Source: Agrocybe praecox (taxonomy: Eukaryota > Basidiomycota > Agaricomycetes > Agaricales > Agrocybaceae). Taken from it: a stretch of DNA of 64,000 nucleotides. The translations under genes were made by a program, and so were the position numbers. The notes beneath the pieces were generated by a model, which saw nothing but the letters and a program-made list of their open reading frames with translations, did no database searches and was not told where the DNA came from. Shown here piece after piece: positions 10,781 to 24,060 of the stretch (positions are counted from its first letter, which is position 1; the number at the start of each line of letters is the position of its first letter). Location: contig OZ024849.1 in assembly GCA_964017145.1 (NCBI GenBank), positions 2,170,001 through 2,234,000 on the forward strand. The letters are read 5' to 3'.

Positions 10781-11310
10781 TAGGGTTCCGCAATGGCATG
10801 TATAAACGGTCCAGCACCCTCAACCCCAAAAAAAACGACGAAGGTGCCTCACGCTGCATTCCCATACTCGCTATGATCCACGTCTCCGAAGGACAGCTAC
10901 AAAACTCGGGTTGTAAAAATCATATATGACTGTGAATATAAAATCGAATTACATACCCAGATAATATTTGCTGGACGTGTTTCTACATAGGGTGCACTCC
11001 AGGCGTCGATGTCTCTATCGACTTCCTGGGGTGCTTTGGTAACTGTAGAGGTTGGCCCATAGAGGAGGAAACCCATGTCAAGTGTTAAACACAATAAAAT
11101 CAGCGCAAACCATACATTATCGTGCTTGTCGTTGTTATTGAGGCCGAGGAGCGACGGTTCCGGATGGGAGCACTTGACAACATACTTGAAAATCTGTCGG
11201 GGGGGCTCCAAAGAGCTTTCCGACTTCCCGCTTGCACTCGGGCTTGCCAACACAGACGCACGGTTTGCTAATGCGCCTGGGGCGATGTGGTAACCGTCGA
11301 GGCTGGGTTT
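10780..11310. repeat. Unit-junction repeat J, copy 2, with extension
   Basis: The stretch repeats landmarks of 5755-5990 (CTCGCTATGATCCACGTCTC) and then of 6020-6070 (GCGCCTGGGGCGATGTGG, with small differences). It is therefore the truncated start of another unit directly after gene 1, without an X block behind it. Confidence 0.6.
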
Positions 11311-14300
11311 CTGCAACTAGCAGAACTCAGAACAATGTCAAGGGTTTCGCGCAAAATGGTGCGAACCACACATATACCGTCGTCGATAGACTGCGACGAC
11401 GGCCTTGATAGATCTCTCGACGACCTTTGTCGGGTTTGCGTTTAACACTTTCCGACTCCCGCTTTAGTTTAAAACTCGGGCTTGTCGCAGGTGCGCGAAT
11501 CGCAATGCGCCCGGGACAAAAACCCCTTTTCTGTGAGGATGGAAGAGGTTTGGTGCGGTTTCAGAGTACCTGGGTGCATTGAAGGCTGCACCCAAACCTG
11601 AGTGTGTTGGAGGTCGCACTCTAACTTCACCCCTTATGTCTTCCTGGGATATCCGCAACGAATTGGATTGGAGTTGGAGGCAATTCGAGTAGACTCTGGT
11701 ATCCTCGAGCCGGTGAATTGCTTCTCCATTGTCAAAAATCACCCATCAAACCCCCACTGACATACATGCCCACTACGACACTCCCGTCCCATTTTGCCCG
11801 TACGCGCAGATCCTCTGTTCCTTGTCAATAACCAACGTGTCCCGGGGCGCTTAAACCTGCCACGAATGCGACCTTGAGGGTCCTGGATTAGTTCGTCACT
11901 TATTTTCTCCCTGCAATAACGAATCTATGAGTTAGAAAATATATGCAGCCGCGAAGATTGATATAGCGTACTAGAAAGAAATACTATTGTTATACACAGC
12001 GCATTAACCAGCCTTATCATGACGCTGAGCCTTGAGTCTGAGTTCCTTTTCTTTCCTTCTCCTTCGAGCGTCCTCAATTAGAGGAGGCTCAATCACCAAC
12101 ATCAGCGGAGGCTATCCGCTTCTGATGTATAAAGAGTTCCAGTCGCTCCGTCGTTGCATGTGAATATTTTTCTCAGATTCGTAGTGGCATATACATGGTG
12201 AAACAGATCTAATTTCCGGTAATTAATTGTGTATCACTGAAAGGTGCTACTTGAGTCCTGGCAGTGGATGTTCAAGTAATAAAGTAAAGCGGTTCGGAAC
12301 GCAGATGCATCACCGAGACTAGTACGGGACGGCAAGGGTAGAAGTTTGATGAAATCAAATTAGTATGTATGGTCATATGTGCATGAAATTATCGATATGA
12401 ATAGAGCGAAAGAGGGATGGACTCTGGGTGACGCAATGGATATCCGAATCCCATATTCTCTGTGTTTGCTGGCAAACGTGGAAATAAGTGAGAGAGGTGG
12501 TAAGGAGCGGAATAAAAGCACCAAGGCAGGAGACAGCAAGAAGACAAAGGGACGGCGTACGTAGTTATTTGACGAAGGAAGGTTGAGCAGCAGTCTTTTC
12601 GGAATCGGTATGGATAAATTTAGATGAAGCTGAGACAACACTGATTAAACTCCGCTAGGCGATGGCACAAAATCGGCCATGGAAATTTATCTATATTTGG
12701 CTGTTAGGGGGTTTGCTTTCTCGTTCTCGCCTCTCTTTCGTTTCTTCCCCTCGATATTCAATTTTCTCTTATTAATCTAGCCATGCACATATGTGTTCTT
12801 CGAGGCGGACCTATATCGCACTTTACTGGCGTTCAATCTATGCAAATTTCCGAAATTTATCCCTAATGTGAATTGGTTATGTTATTTTCCGTTCCACATC
12901 CTCTCTTTGCTTGCTCTCAATTTCACCTTCCTCTTTCTTGTGCGACCATCTTGCTGACTAAACTTGTGCATATAGTCCATCTTGTCTTATATTGACCTGT
13001 TAAGCATCAACCATGCGCTCTTCGCAGTGAGAAACCCCAATGCATCGTCTGCACGGCTATCGCTCTTGTCAATATGTTGTCGCTCAAAATGCTCGTACGT
13101 CTTCTTTAATTTCTGCATTTGCATTGGAACCAATACGTGCTGCACGGATAGGCTCGAAGACGTTAGAAATCACGCGCAGTGTTCGACTGGGTGGTTGGGC
13201 GGTGTTTTGGATTGGGAGCATTTTATCGGGTTGTGTGGGCAAAGAAGGTTCATATACGACCTCCCATGCGTCTTCGGTTGACCTCTATGCGCACCGCTCT
13301 CCTCCTCCTCGGGATCCGCGACCCACACTCGTTAATCTCGTTACCTTCAACGTCTTGGTCATCTTCCCTCATATTTCCCTTGTTTTCCACCGCTCCGCGA
13401 CGCTCAGGCTCCAACGTGCACATTAAATTCAGATGCGGACGCGGACGCGGAATTCGGTCTATCAACATTCAATATTCAACTCAGATGACCCTCATGCTCC
13501 TTCGCGCCTCTTGGTTACTCTCGCCTGCCTCCGTCGAAAGCCACCATAACCCTGAACGCAAACACCAGCGCGACGATTGGTATCGTCAACGGCCGCGCCA
13601 TTTCCCGTCGTCATCGTCATCCTCCTCCCACCAACAATCCACCAATGCTCCCTCGCCCACTTCTCGGTTTTCCCCCATCTCAATCATCTTCATTTCCACC
13701 ATCCTGTTTCGCTTTCCCTCTTTTTGCATCCGGCTCTCCATCAAACTCCCCCCAATGTTCCGCTCCCACAAATCTCAACGTCAACTATGATTCACGAACC
13801 TCTCTAGGCTCTCCAAACGCATGTTCACATCGGTACGATGCTCCTGCCTGTCCCTTATCGTCACTCGCGACTCGCGTCTGCGGCATTTTTTGGCTCTACG
13901 AAGGCCGTCGAGTCCCCGAGAGTGTTCAACCATATGGGAGTTTGTCGCATTGGACACTTAACCTTGGGGGCTGGGCGGTGTTTGCGGTTGGCGTGGTTTA
14001 TTCGATGATTTGAGCGAACTTGGTTCCGGAGCTTGGGGGTATGAGCTGAGGAGGGATACCGAGGTTGGAAGGACGGGTTGAGGAGACGGGTGTTTAGGAG
14101 ATCTTGTGGAGGAAGAGTCACGGTGGAGAATGGTACATAACGTTTCAACTCATCTATTAGGTTTACACCTTCAAATTGAACCCTGCGTTTACCAACACCA
14201 CCAATCAAATGCATCAATGATGCCATGACCCTCCTCTCTTTCTTCTTGGCGACAACAAGTTGCGTAATAATACGACCCTCCCATGTGTTCCCTCTCTCCT

Positions 14301-15900
14301 GCCCATTGTCGCCGTCATCTTTCCCACCTCCCATAGCCCGCTTCGAGGTTCGACCCTCGAACCTCTATCTCCAACATCGCATTCAGGTCGAATACGGAAG
14401 CGTATATTAATATATTTCAGTACCTTCTCTTCCCTGTCTATCTCTCCAGACTACCATCAGCAGGATAATCCTTGTCATCACCACCATCACCGCCGGGAGC
14501 ACAAACACTAAGCGCGTCAAAGCTCTTCACCCCACACCTTTCGAACATCGATTACGTGCCCGCGCGAAACCCCAACGCAAACGCACCGTCTCCTTGGCAA
14601 GTGCGATTGTGGATCTGTTGTACCTCGCAGAGTCGTAGGCCTTGGCTGATGCTGAAGGTACGTCTTCTGCCATATTATAAAGTTGAATTAGAGTCTTAAT
14701 TTGCATGGATAGGCACGAAGAAAAGACAGTATTCGGTCAAGAATATCTGTTGAGCCATCCAAATTATGACCGCCTTGTTGTCGTTGCGCATCACCTTCAC
14801 CACCATCATCATCTCTAGTCCCCCTCCATGGATACTTCACGCTCACGCCGAACGTTGACGCTCGGATATTAATCGCACCTCTTTGTGACTGCCGCTTATT
14901 CCCTGCTTCTTTTCAACATCACTGTCATCGCCAAGAGCACCAACATGAACCGTTTACTGGTCCTCGCGCTCTGCTATCAGGGTTGTATGCATATTTTCTA
15001 AATTACTTGCGTTTTACGTCCCCGACCTACTACTTTCTTTTCACGCGTCATTTTCGCTCCATCCCTTTGTTCTCCCTCTTCTTTTCTTCGCATCACTTTC
15101 CCTCCCCACTTCCACGTCTATCTCCCTGCAAGATACTTTCCTGCACGCCCTTCTCCTCAGACTTTGTCTGATATCCTATTTAAGTAGCTTGGTAGACTCA
15201 TGCACGATGAACGCTTTGGTCTTAAATGATAGCTATAATTTCTTAAGCAACCCTCTTCTCCTTCTCCTTCTACTTGTAAATTTTCTTTGTTTCTTCTGTC
15301 CTGTACAGTTTGTTCATCATCTTCAAATCTCTGTCTTGACTTGAAACTCGCACTTATTATCTATGTACGCAGTACGACGCTCCTAATTCCACTTTGCCTT
15401 GTCCGTGACTTGACCTCCCCGCCATGTACCATGATCCATTCTTCCATTCCGTCCGACCTCCCTCTCGAATTCCTTCAATCGAGCTACATATCCATCTCCG
15501 CATGCGGCTATCCCAGTCCAGTCCAACGAGGAATAGGTACTGCACGCCCAGCGCTCGTCATTTCACCGTCAACGTTTCAGCACGTTTTCCTTTCGTTAGA
15601 TCTATGCTCTGGCTCGAGTGTTTCCTTTCCACCAGCACAGGAGCGACAAGCCACGACGTTCCATATCCCAGATGGTCAATTATAGTACCGTCTGCGTGGT
15701 AGTAGTGGAACGGAGGACGACGAATAGAATGGCGCAGCGGCAGTATGTAGGATTTGCAGAACCATGCATGGTATGGCATGGTAAGGTAATATGCATCCGT
15801 AGTAGCTCGCGGGAAAAAAGGGAGGATAGAAGGAGGATCCAAGAAACATGAGCTGTCGAGACTTCAGCCGAGTGTATACTATATATTTAATTTCGCATTC
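11310..15900. other. Unassigned 4.6 kb between units 1 and 2
   Basis: I find no recognisable gene. Short frames exist on both strands (for example 13179-13790 plus, 14334-13861 minus) but lack family motifs and good splice partners. Two stretches (about 13170-13235 and 13950-14000) encode similar GGWAVF-like pieces, hinting at remnants of a duplicated, decayed gene. The part from 14.4 to 15.8 kb is pyrimidine-rich on the + strand with many CACCAT-like triplets. Confidence 0.35.
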
Positions 15901-16129
15901 GAAATAAACGAGACGTTGAACCAGAAAATATGATATGGATGTGCGATCGTGAATTTGTGAATTCGTGGACGACTACGCCGATGGTGATGCATATGTTGAT
16001 ACATTCAATGGCCTATGGAGGAGAGAATACGAAGACACGAACACAAAAAAGGGAAGGGAAGGCAAGGCAAGGGAAAAATCAAAACAAGACTCATAGAGAT
16101 AAGAAGAGGGAGACTTTTATGATAGGAGA

Positions 16130-17020
16130 CAGGCAGAAGCGGAGGCGGAGTCTGCACGACATGCATCTGGATCTGCGCCTGCGCCTGCGTTTGAATCCTC
16201 TCCCGTGATTGCGTCATCCTTTCCCTCTCCTGCGACTGCGACTGCCCACCCACACTCCTCAATTGAAATACGATCCCGATTCCGGTTAGCGACGACAGGA
16301 ATAGGTCTCGGTCTCGGTCTCGTAGCGCTTAACCCGCCCACGCCCACGCCCACGCCCACGCCCCCATTCCCATTCCCATTCCGTTAGACAGAGCCCGAGT
16401 CCTTCCTCACGCGCCTCTGTGCCACATCGACATTGGTGCTTAGGAACGGTGATAGCAGCCTAAGCTTGCGACTTGTGCGTCTTCGACTTCGTCAGGGGAT
16501 GAGGATGATGAAGTTGGGTTTGAGTTGAGCGGAGGACTGTGTGTGCATGGGTCATGGGTGCTCGTGCTGGTGTTGGTTCGCAGGTTCGCGGATTTGTACG
16601 ATGAGAGGAAGGATGAGGTCGAGGTCAAGGTCAAGGTGTGATTGGATGCGGACCTCGCTGTGGTGGAAGAAGTGGAGGTAGACGATGACGATGATGAGGA
16701 GAACCACGACGAAGTGGAAGGCGAAGACCCTCCCTTCGACTCTGAATCACTCCCCAGACGGCTCCTCGGGAACGGGATGATGTTCTTCTGCCCCTGCGTG
16801 TGTATCGCTTGAGTCTGGGGGTATACATGCGAGGAAAAGGAGGAGGAAGGCACAGCGAGCGTGCTTTTTCGGTGAGGGCGAGGAGGGATGAGAAGAGGGG
16901 GTAACTGTACCTATACGCGGCTCTGCTGCGTGCGATGCTCGTCCTCGGGTAATACGTAGGGTAGGGCAAGATAGTCTGTCGGCTATGCGGGTCAACGTTC
17001 AACTTTTATCGTATCGGGCA
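16130..17020 (-). other. X block 2a: low-complexity, coding-like sequence
   Basis: The block matches 43000-44290 but lacks about 390 bp present there. The join is near 16902, where GAGAAGAGGGGGTAACTGTA bridges sequences that are separate at about 43765 and 44155. The missing piece includes the MSAYPASAS start, so this copy is truncated at its putative 5' end. Remaining minus frames (16853-16440 and 17002-16631) are Ser- and Thr-rich. Confidence 0.45.
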
Positions 17021-17159
17021 CGTTGTCTGGCCAAAACCCAACGTCCAGGTGGGTGGGTGAGTTGAGGTCAGCACAACCCGAGAGGCTTCAACTAAAAAGA
17101 AATAAAGACAACAATAAAGAAAATTAGATCGCCCATATTGTCAATCTCGTATGGTATTT

Positions 17160-18400
17160 GAAGTATGTACGCACCAGACAGCAAGAAAGATAGCGATAGG
17201 GATCAAAGTCCTGTTCGATCCAGTCCAATCCAGTCCAATCCAATCCTATGGTGCCCTGTCCTCTCCCAAAGATTCGACGTTGTCCGTGTCCGCGGTACCC
17301 TGCAGTGCGTCGTGAATGGCCCAAGAGGGGTGGGTGCTTGTGAGCGTAAGGCGAAGAAAGAAAAAAAGGTTGACGGAAACGGAAATGGGTATCCGGCCAC
17401 TTCTGATAGGTTTTGGAACGACGATCACGATTTTTTCGTCGACGGGCGCCGGTATAGGGGTCGGGGATTTCTTCTAGGCTAGGACGAGATCGTCTCTGTC
17501 ATCTCTGTGCGGCGTAACGGGTAATTTGAATTCGGAGAAGGAGCAAGAGGAGACGAAGGGGACGAAGGAAGAGGAGAAGGAGAAACAGTGGCGGAATAAG
17601 GAGGCAGTGGGAGGGAGTATGGTGGCGGTTTGGGGATTCCGACTGCTTTTGCTTTTGCTTCCCTTATGCCGACGCCGACGCCGGGGGGCAGAGAGTCGAT
17701 CGTCCTGAGGAAGATCGTATCGTGATCTGCGTCTTTGGCTGCGTCTCGTTGGCGTTGAGGGTGGTGACCAAGAGACTTAGTATCCGCGTCCGCACCTGTG
17801 AGCAGCTGGGGCTGGAGCTGTGGTTCTTGAGTGTGAGGGACGATCCGAGGCGGATTCTGAACGACATGCATCTGCACTTGGACCTGCGCCTGGATTTGCA
17901 CCCCTGGGATACCAATAACAGCCGATGGCGGTGGAGGCGAGACGTGCTCAGCAGCAGACAAAGGCGTCGGGATCCTCTCCCTTGCCCGCATCATCCGCTC
18001 CTGCGACTGCCCACCCACACGATTCCCATTCGTGACGACGGAAATAGGGATAGCAATAGGTCTCATAGCGTTCAACGTGCCCACGCCCACGTTCCCGTTC
18101 CCATTCCATTGGACAGAGCCCGAGCCCTTCCTCATGCGCCTGTGTCGATGCCGATGGGTTAGTATTAGTGGTGTTACCAGGCTGAGCATGCGCGAGGACT
18201 AGCGATTTGTTCTTCGCGAGGGGTTGAGTGTGACTTAAGCGGAGGAGTGCGTATGTTTATGTGGATGTGCTCGTGCTGGCGCTGGTTCATGCGTTGGTGG
18301 ATTTGTACGATGAGAATGATTGATAGCCGAGGTTTCGTGCAGAAACGTGACACGTCTGGTTTGTGGAGTCACGGATTGTCACAAAGAACTTTGGACGCTC
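17160..18400 (-). other. X block 2b: longest X reading frame (236 codons)
   Basis: The minus frame 18189-17479 is the longest X frame of this type. It contains RMRKGSGSVQWNGNGNVG, a Gln/Val run (QIQAQVQVQMHVVQ), LLTGADADTKSLGHH, and two close PPxY-like motifs in PPPYSLPLPPYSATVSP, ending TEMTETISS. PPxY motifs are ligands of WW domains, for example in Rsp5-type ubiquitin ligases, but here they sit in compositionally biased sequence. The counterpart at 45342-44731 keeps the first two thirds and the last residues but is shifted in between, so selection on this frame looks weak. It may be a pseudogene. Confidence 0.4.
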
Positions 18401-18539
18401 GCGAATTTGAGGAAATTCAAATCAGCTCATACCAAAAATAACACGGATGCACAGCGGTACTGGCACGGCGCGCAAGCACACGCTGGGGTGAAGATCATTG
18501 CGCGCTGAGCGCTGAACCCCTGTTTCCTCCTAGTAAAGG

Positions 18540-19386
18540 CGAGGGTACAACCTTCGATGAGATCCCCGGAACTGAATTCGCCATCCTGCCTCAAACATTC
18601 CACTTTAAATTCTCATGTACCGTTACCGCCTCACCTCGAGCACAATAATGCTATCTGCATGCACCGCTTGCGAGTTGGGGTGTGGGTGGGTATCTATTTG
18701 TTGACTGAACAGGTATCGGAAACTCCTGGGTCAGGTAGTAACACCCCTCAAAGTCTAGCTGAAGATCAAGCTTAGTCCAGTGTTCATCGAGGCTTCGAAT
18801 TCCAGCCGGATTTGATATGATAGCTCAATATAGGTTACAGATATTGGCAACTGCAGTGGAACATAAGATATGTATACTAGTGAACTCTCCGTGTACGAGA
18901 TTGCGATGGAGACTATCCTAAATAAGTTTAGCTTGAATGATGAGCAATCGAGAGCTGTTCAGGATTTGAGTTGAGAAGTGATCTCAGATCAACATGTGAA
19001 TGGATCTGTTGATGTCTCTTAAGGATAAGATGGTGCCGGACATTAAGCATCTGAGTGAATGCCTTGAAGCTCCCGGAGAGGTCTTAATATTGTGGGCCAA
19101 TACCATCATGATTTCGAAGCGTATGGCACCTAAAAACATTGGACATGACTAAAACTACGAGACTTGTCTCAGTTTGCGTGCTTGTGCTGAATCCTGATAG
19201 CACCAGTTGGATGGTCAATCTCTTTTGAGAGTCGAGACTGGATCGTACCAATGTCACATGGCTCGTTCTCGTCGATGCACAAAGTGTACCATGACAGCAT
19301 GATTCAAGCCCTCAGAATGGACGCTCGTAATAGTACTTAAAGGCAGCGACTACTTGAATTTGGGTATCCCAGACCCAGATTCCATT
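18540..19386 (+). promoter_or_regulatory. Conserved 5' region of seven-helix gene 2
   Basis: This has the same layout as before gene 1 but with the intact GATCGTACCAATGTCACATG piece (CCAAT box) at about 19243-19262 and TACTTAAAGGCAGCGAC near 19335. Confidence 0.5.
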
Positions 19387-20679
19387 ATGTCTTCCGAGGA
19401 CGATGGCACCTACCCCATATCATTTCAAAAATCCCTTATTAGCAGTAACTTAAATTCAACATTGATGTTTCAATTTCTCACAGGCAAGTACCACCTTTAT
19501 GGAACGTAACGTGGCTGAACAACTACACATAGGGGCATATATTGGGTTTTATTTGATAACCTTTCAAATTTATTGTGGGGGCATGCTGCGTGGGGGAGGC
19601 ATGAAATGCTAATCAATTTACAGCACACAGATCCGAGCCACGTCAACGAGTGGTTACTAGCATTCTCGCAGGACTGTTTGGTTGCACTCTTGGAATTTTG
19701 ATTGCACAATGGGTTTATACAGTCACTTGCTTTGCGGGAGCGGAGGCCAACACCAGATATGATATCTTTTACTTGACTGTTTTTAACCAGGCTACCCCCG
19801 CAGTATATATCACAACCACAATATTCTCAGGATCAGGTCAGGTTTTTGCCGATGGTTTGCTGGTAAATATTGTATGAGCTGTATTACTTCATGTTGCTGA
19901 CAAGAATCTTAGATATGGCGCTCCTGGCACCTCTTTCGTCACCAGAAAAACATCACACTTGCATTTCTGGGTATTTATATTGTTGAACTTGGTAATTACA
20001 GTGCCACTGTATATTCCAAATTTTACATTGATATAGTTTTACAGTGATGATCATTACCACAACTGTCATGAATTTTCTCCTTGACCTAGACCCATTGCGC
20101 TATCTGACAGATCAATTTGGGCAGCACTACAACATCCTGTATGCAACTAGCCAGTGTGTGACAGCTGCAACAAGTATGATTGTGTCACTTGCAATTGGCA
20201 TGAAAATATATTCCTCAACAATCATAAATCACAAGGATCGAAGAAAATACATGCACATCGTTGAAATAACAATAGGGTCATCGGCCTTATACTCCTGCTC
20301 AACATTGACGACGGCAATTACTGAGTTCGTCAATAGTGGCACCACGTTGTCGGTTTTTGAAGGATCTGTCCTCAATGCAGAAGCATACATCAATGTGATT
20401 ATGTATATCACAACTGTAAGTTGATCATGAATCCTCTTCCGGAGGCTCTCTGATCACACTGAATCAATTTGATAGGCATTTGCACCAACCCTCATGGTCG
20501 TCCGTCTCGAATTGGCAAAGAAGAATTCAACTGAGGAGTTCTCAACCAATATGAGCTCAGAACCAAGTGATAACGTCGTTAGTGCCTTCGCAGATGTACC
20601 TCAAAATCCCAACAGCTCTGATATTCAAGACGTACCTCGTGACCCCACAAACATCCTAAATCCTACTGAAGAAGTCTAG
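19387..20679 (+). CDS. Seven-helix membrane protein, array gene 2
   Basis: Exons 19387..19483, 19533..19574, 19624..19862, 19913..19991, 20045..20415 and 20476..20679 have the same exon lengths and phases as gene 1 and give 343 residues. Intron 1 starts with GC (G|GCAAGT) instead of GT; the acceptor ACATAG is unchanged and the frame needs this splice. The DGLL-IWR motif and the helix pattern are kept. The helix 6-7 loop reads SGTTLSVFEGSVLNAEAY and the tail ends NILNPTEEV. It shares INHKDRRK after helix 5 and QATPAVYITT before helix 3 with gene 3, its neighbour, rather than with gene 4, whose flanks match this unit. Confidence 0.83.
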
Positions 20680-22211
20680 GATATATGCGGTACGGAATAT
20701 ACTCGCAGTTTTAACGAAATTTTCTCAAATTTGGTATTACCTATAGCTTCTTCCTTGCCTCGGCGTTGTCCATAGTCCTTATCTTGCAATCATGTATATT
20801 CAATCGCACCAATTCCAACACCTCTTCATATATAATATCCAAGATTATCTCGAATTTTGATACCATAATTTAATATATGCTTCTACCTTTACTTGTAGCA
20901 ATAGATTTGCCCATAAATTTATCTAAAACACCGCGCCAATTTTTCGCCACATCACGCCAGCGACAACATGAACATCGAGGGATGCAGAGACGAATCAAAA
21001 TTTGAGACGAGGAGAGCAGAATTTGAACGTTCAAGCAACATTGACGTTTGAGCGTACCGTAGAGGGTGAGAGAGTGTTGAACCTAACCGTTAGTTTGTTG
21101 ACTCGCCGCGAGCAGGATGGGGCTGTCCATGGCTTGGAGGGGCTGCTATACGATAGCGGTAATAGTGGTCCAACGTTTAACGTTGAGTTTGTGTTCTTCT
21201 CGGACGATGAGAAGCCATGAGCGCAAAAGGAGGCCGCAAAGGAGGCCGCAAAGTCGCGGTGGGTTTGCCAATTCCTTACCTATCCCTTCCTACACTAGCA
21301 GATTAACTCCGAATGTTTGCCACACCCAAACAGCAAGAAACAAGAAACCCAGGCTCTTTGTTGCCCGAGAATTTGAGAAGAATTCTACGCTGAATTAGTG
21401 ATAGCACTGTACTGGCAGTTTTCAGTGTACACCGCGATTCGTTGCAAAGAAATACATATTCCTGGATTATCCTTCTTCCACCGCCCTCCTACTTTGTCGA
21501 ATGCGCAGCGCTCAATACTAGGGACGAATATCAGCGAGTAGATACTGATGATGCGGAACGCGGGCCGAAACCTCGAACCGATTCGGATGGGTTATTTGTG
21601 AAATTTGAGGTGGGAGTGGTGTGCGTACATGCGAGTTTGGCTGGGAGTGTAAATGTCAGAGAAACCTATGGGAGGAAGTATCGGTTTTTGACTCGGAGGA
21701 ACATTACGATGTGGATGGACCAACCTACTAGAGAAATGTCATGGGAAGCGCAAGCACAAGCTCAGCGCTCAGGCTGGTGAGGTGTTCTTCGGTCGCTTTG
21801 GTGTTGAAAGCCGTTGATCTTTGTGCGTGAAGGATCGACTTTCAGTGTTCGGCTTGCTGGGAGGTTCAGCTTGAACCAATGATTGGTATGTACCATGACG
21901 ATACTACGATTGACCGTCTAGGATCTGGAACGTCGTCGCTTATCGCTCCTGTGCTGGTAGAAAAGGGGAAAAAAACGAAAAGAGAACAAGTTGACATTGA
22001 AATCGAAACTGAAACGTCGACGGTGAAATGACGAGCGCTATCTGGGCGTGCAGTACGTATTCGTATTCCTCATTTGGACTGGACTGGGATAGCCGCATGC
22101 AGAGATGGATACGTAGCTCGATTGAAGGGACCCGAGAGGGAGCTCTGAGGGAATGGATGGATGGATTATGTATATGAAGAGGCAACTTGCTGCTCAACAT
22201 ACCTGTATTTC

Positions 22212-22247
<36 letters not shown>

Positions 22248-22430
22248 TGTCAACCACTGGCATCACCGTTCACTCGATCGTCTTGCATGGAGGAGAAGAG
22301 AGGAAGAAAGCGAGGGGATAATGATCTAGATTCGGAAGAGCAGGATAGTGCACAGACCAGAAAAAACTAGGGGTGGAAGTGCTAGTGGACACTCGTCAGA
22401 GTGAGGAAGTTGATCGAAAATCTGCCCTGT
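20680..22430. repeat. D2 3' flank of gene 2
   Basis: Matches 47839-48919 and 50104-50540. It holds the landmarks CATCACGCCAGCGACAACAT and GGAGAGCAGAATTTGAACG. A + frame at 21442-21780 (PSYFVECAALNTRDEYQR and onward) is partly conserved at 48583-48798 (PSYFVECSALNTRDEDQR) and then diverges. It has no family motif and is not called a gene. Confidence 0.6.
22211..22248. repeat. CGTCAT microsatellite
   Basis: About six perfect CGTCAT units. The S2 counterpart near 50371 has only about two, so the array differs in length between the segments. Confidence 0.85.
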
Positions 22431-24060
22431 ACGCCCTCTCCTCCAGACCAGTTCATACTGTTGCTGTTTCTTCCATTCTTCGCTTCCTCCTCTGCTACTA
22501 TCCATCCTCTCATCCAGTCGATATTTTCGCATTCCGGCCAAGCCTGGATCCTCCGTCTTCCATCTTCGGTTCGGTTCGGTACGAAGAATGAAACTGAAAC
22601 TGAGATGGGGAATGCATTAATGGTGCCTTGGCTTGGAGGAGACAGACGACTTCAAGCAGCAGCTGGATGGATAGTAAGCAGGAAGGAGAGACGATAACGA
22701 TGACGACAAGTCAATCCTCCATCTTCGGAGCAGCCAAAATTTGGCCCATCAAAATTCAACGATCAATCAAACCCAAATACATCTTATCTCCAATAGGCCA
22801 GTCCGAGACTCGACTCGGACGTCCGCGTCAGACCCTGGGCCAACCAGCCCATCATTCATCTGCATCATTTCCCCCCATTCTCACCGAAGGGAAGCTGACT
22901 CTCCTCCCTTCACGATGTACGAGCGAGGAGTGGGGCCCTGGGGTTCTGAGGGCATTGACAAAAATCCAAAGCAGGGTGTGGAAAGTGCACGTATTGGGAT
23001 CCCCTCTTTTTGCGCCATTTGCGCCCTTTCGATTCCTCTTTCCCTTCTTTTCTTCCCCGTACGTCCTTTCCTTCCTTCCTTCCCCCCCCCCCCCCCCCCT
23101 CCTCTCTACGTCTCCCCCCCTCCATCTCCGCCATCCCGATCCCAGCAGCGCCCACAATCCAACCACGTAAAATCCCCCGTATCCCTCGACTCGCCCATCC
23201 TGTCATCTCGTATGTGTTTACAAATACCGGCATCGATTGATTTGATGCACTTCGTTGGTTATGTCCATGTCCGTTGGTTGCCCTCGCCCAGATCCCCTCG
23301 ACATCCCAGCACAGTTTATTTCGTCATGCACCTATCTATGTTTTGTGTATAAGATGCTATGGCATCTCCTGCTATGATTGAATCATGCTTTCACTCGAAC
23401 TAGGCTATGCTAGGCTCTCCCCCTCTCCGATTACTCTCTGAAACCCATCTTCCTGGTCCCGGTCTTGGTCCCGGTTCTGGTACTGGACGATTCTCAAATG
23501 TTCAACGTTTAGCACCCAGAACCTACACCGACATCATTTCTCGCTGAATCCTACTACTGCTCCCATCGCCCGACGTCAACGCTCAAGCTGGTATTTGTCA
23601 TGTTCCAACACTCTGAATCCGATTTCTGAATTAGTAGTTCACACGCCAACACAACGTCGGCGAGAAGTTGGAGTTGGAGTTGGTAATGCAATCGCGGGAA
23701 ATTAGGAGCTCGAGCACTCTTGGGCTTTGTCGGAGACGATAATTGGGATTGGGATTGGGATTGGGCTTGGTTGGTGACCATTAGGATCGGGATCGGGGTG
23801 GGTAGTGGTGTCTTGAATTGACTTGATGCTCGTGGGTTGTACATGATGCTGGTATTTGGCGCTCGGCTTAGCACTAGGTCCAACACAACACACCATCAAT
23901 TCTCCTGATCCTCTCCTACTATCCTATCCTCTCCCGTTCGTCCGACCGACTGATCATGCATCATGGCTGGTCTTTTTCTGTACTTCCAATTAACCCTGAC
24001 CTGACGCCTGCATGCATGGAGTCGAGTCTCCGCCCTTTCATATTGGATTGGGCGACACCC
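22430..24060. repeat. Z repeat, copy 1
   Basis: A roughly 1.6 kb repeat with the landmarks GGTGCCTTGGCTTGGAGGAG, AGCAGCAGCTGGA and a GTCCGAGACTCG...GGACGTCCGCG box, then a pyrimidine-rich tract and a tail with TTGGGATTGGG runs. Related copies lie at 31930, 34690, 50540 and 60230. In this copy the palindrome is split by an extra CGACT and the TATA-like motif is lost. Small frames on both strands shift between copies, which argues against coding. Confidence 0.75.
23082..23099. repeat. Homopolymer tract of 18 C
   Basis: An uninterrupted run of C within the pyrimidine tract of Z copy 1. Its length is likely polymorphic and prone to sequencing error. Confidence 0.9.

Noticed and set aside
22852..23233. 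Gly/Arg-rich minus frames of about 105 codons
   Set aside because: They are produced by the long pyrimidine tract of Z copy 1, and the frames are not kept in the other Z copies.
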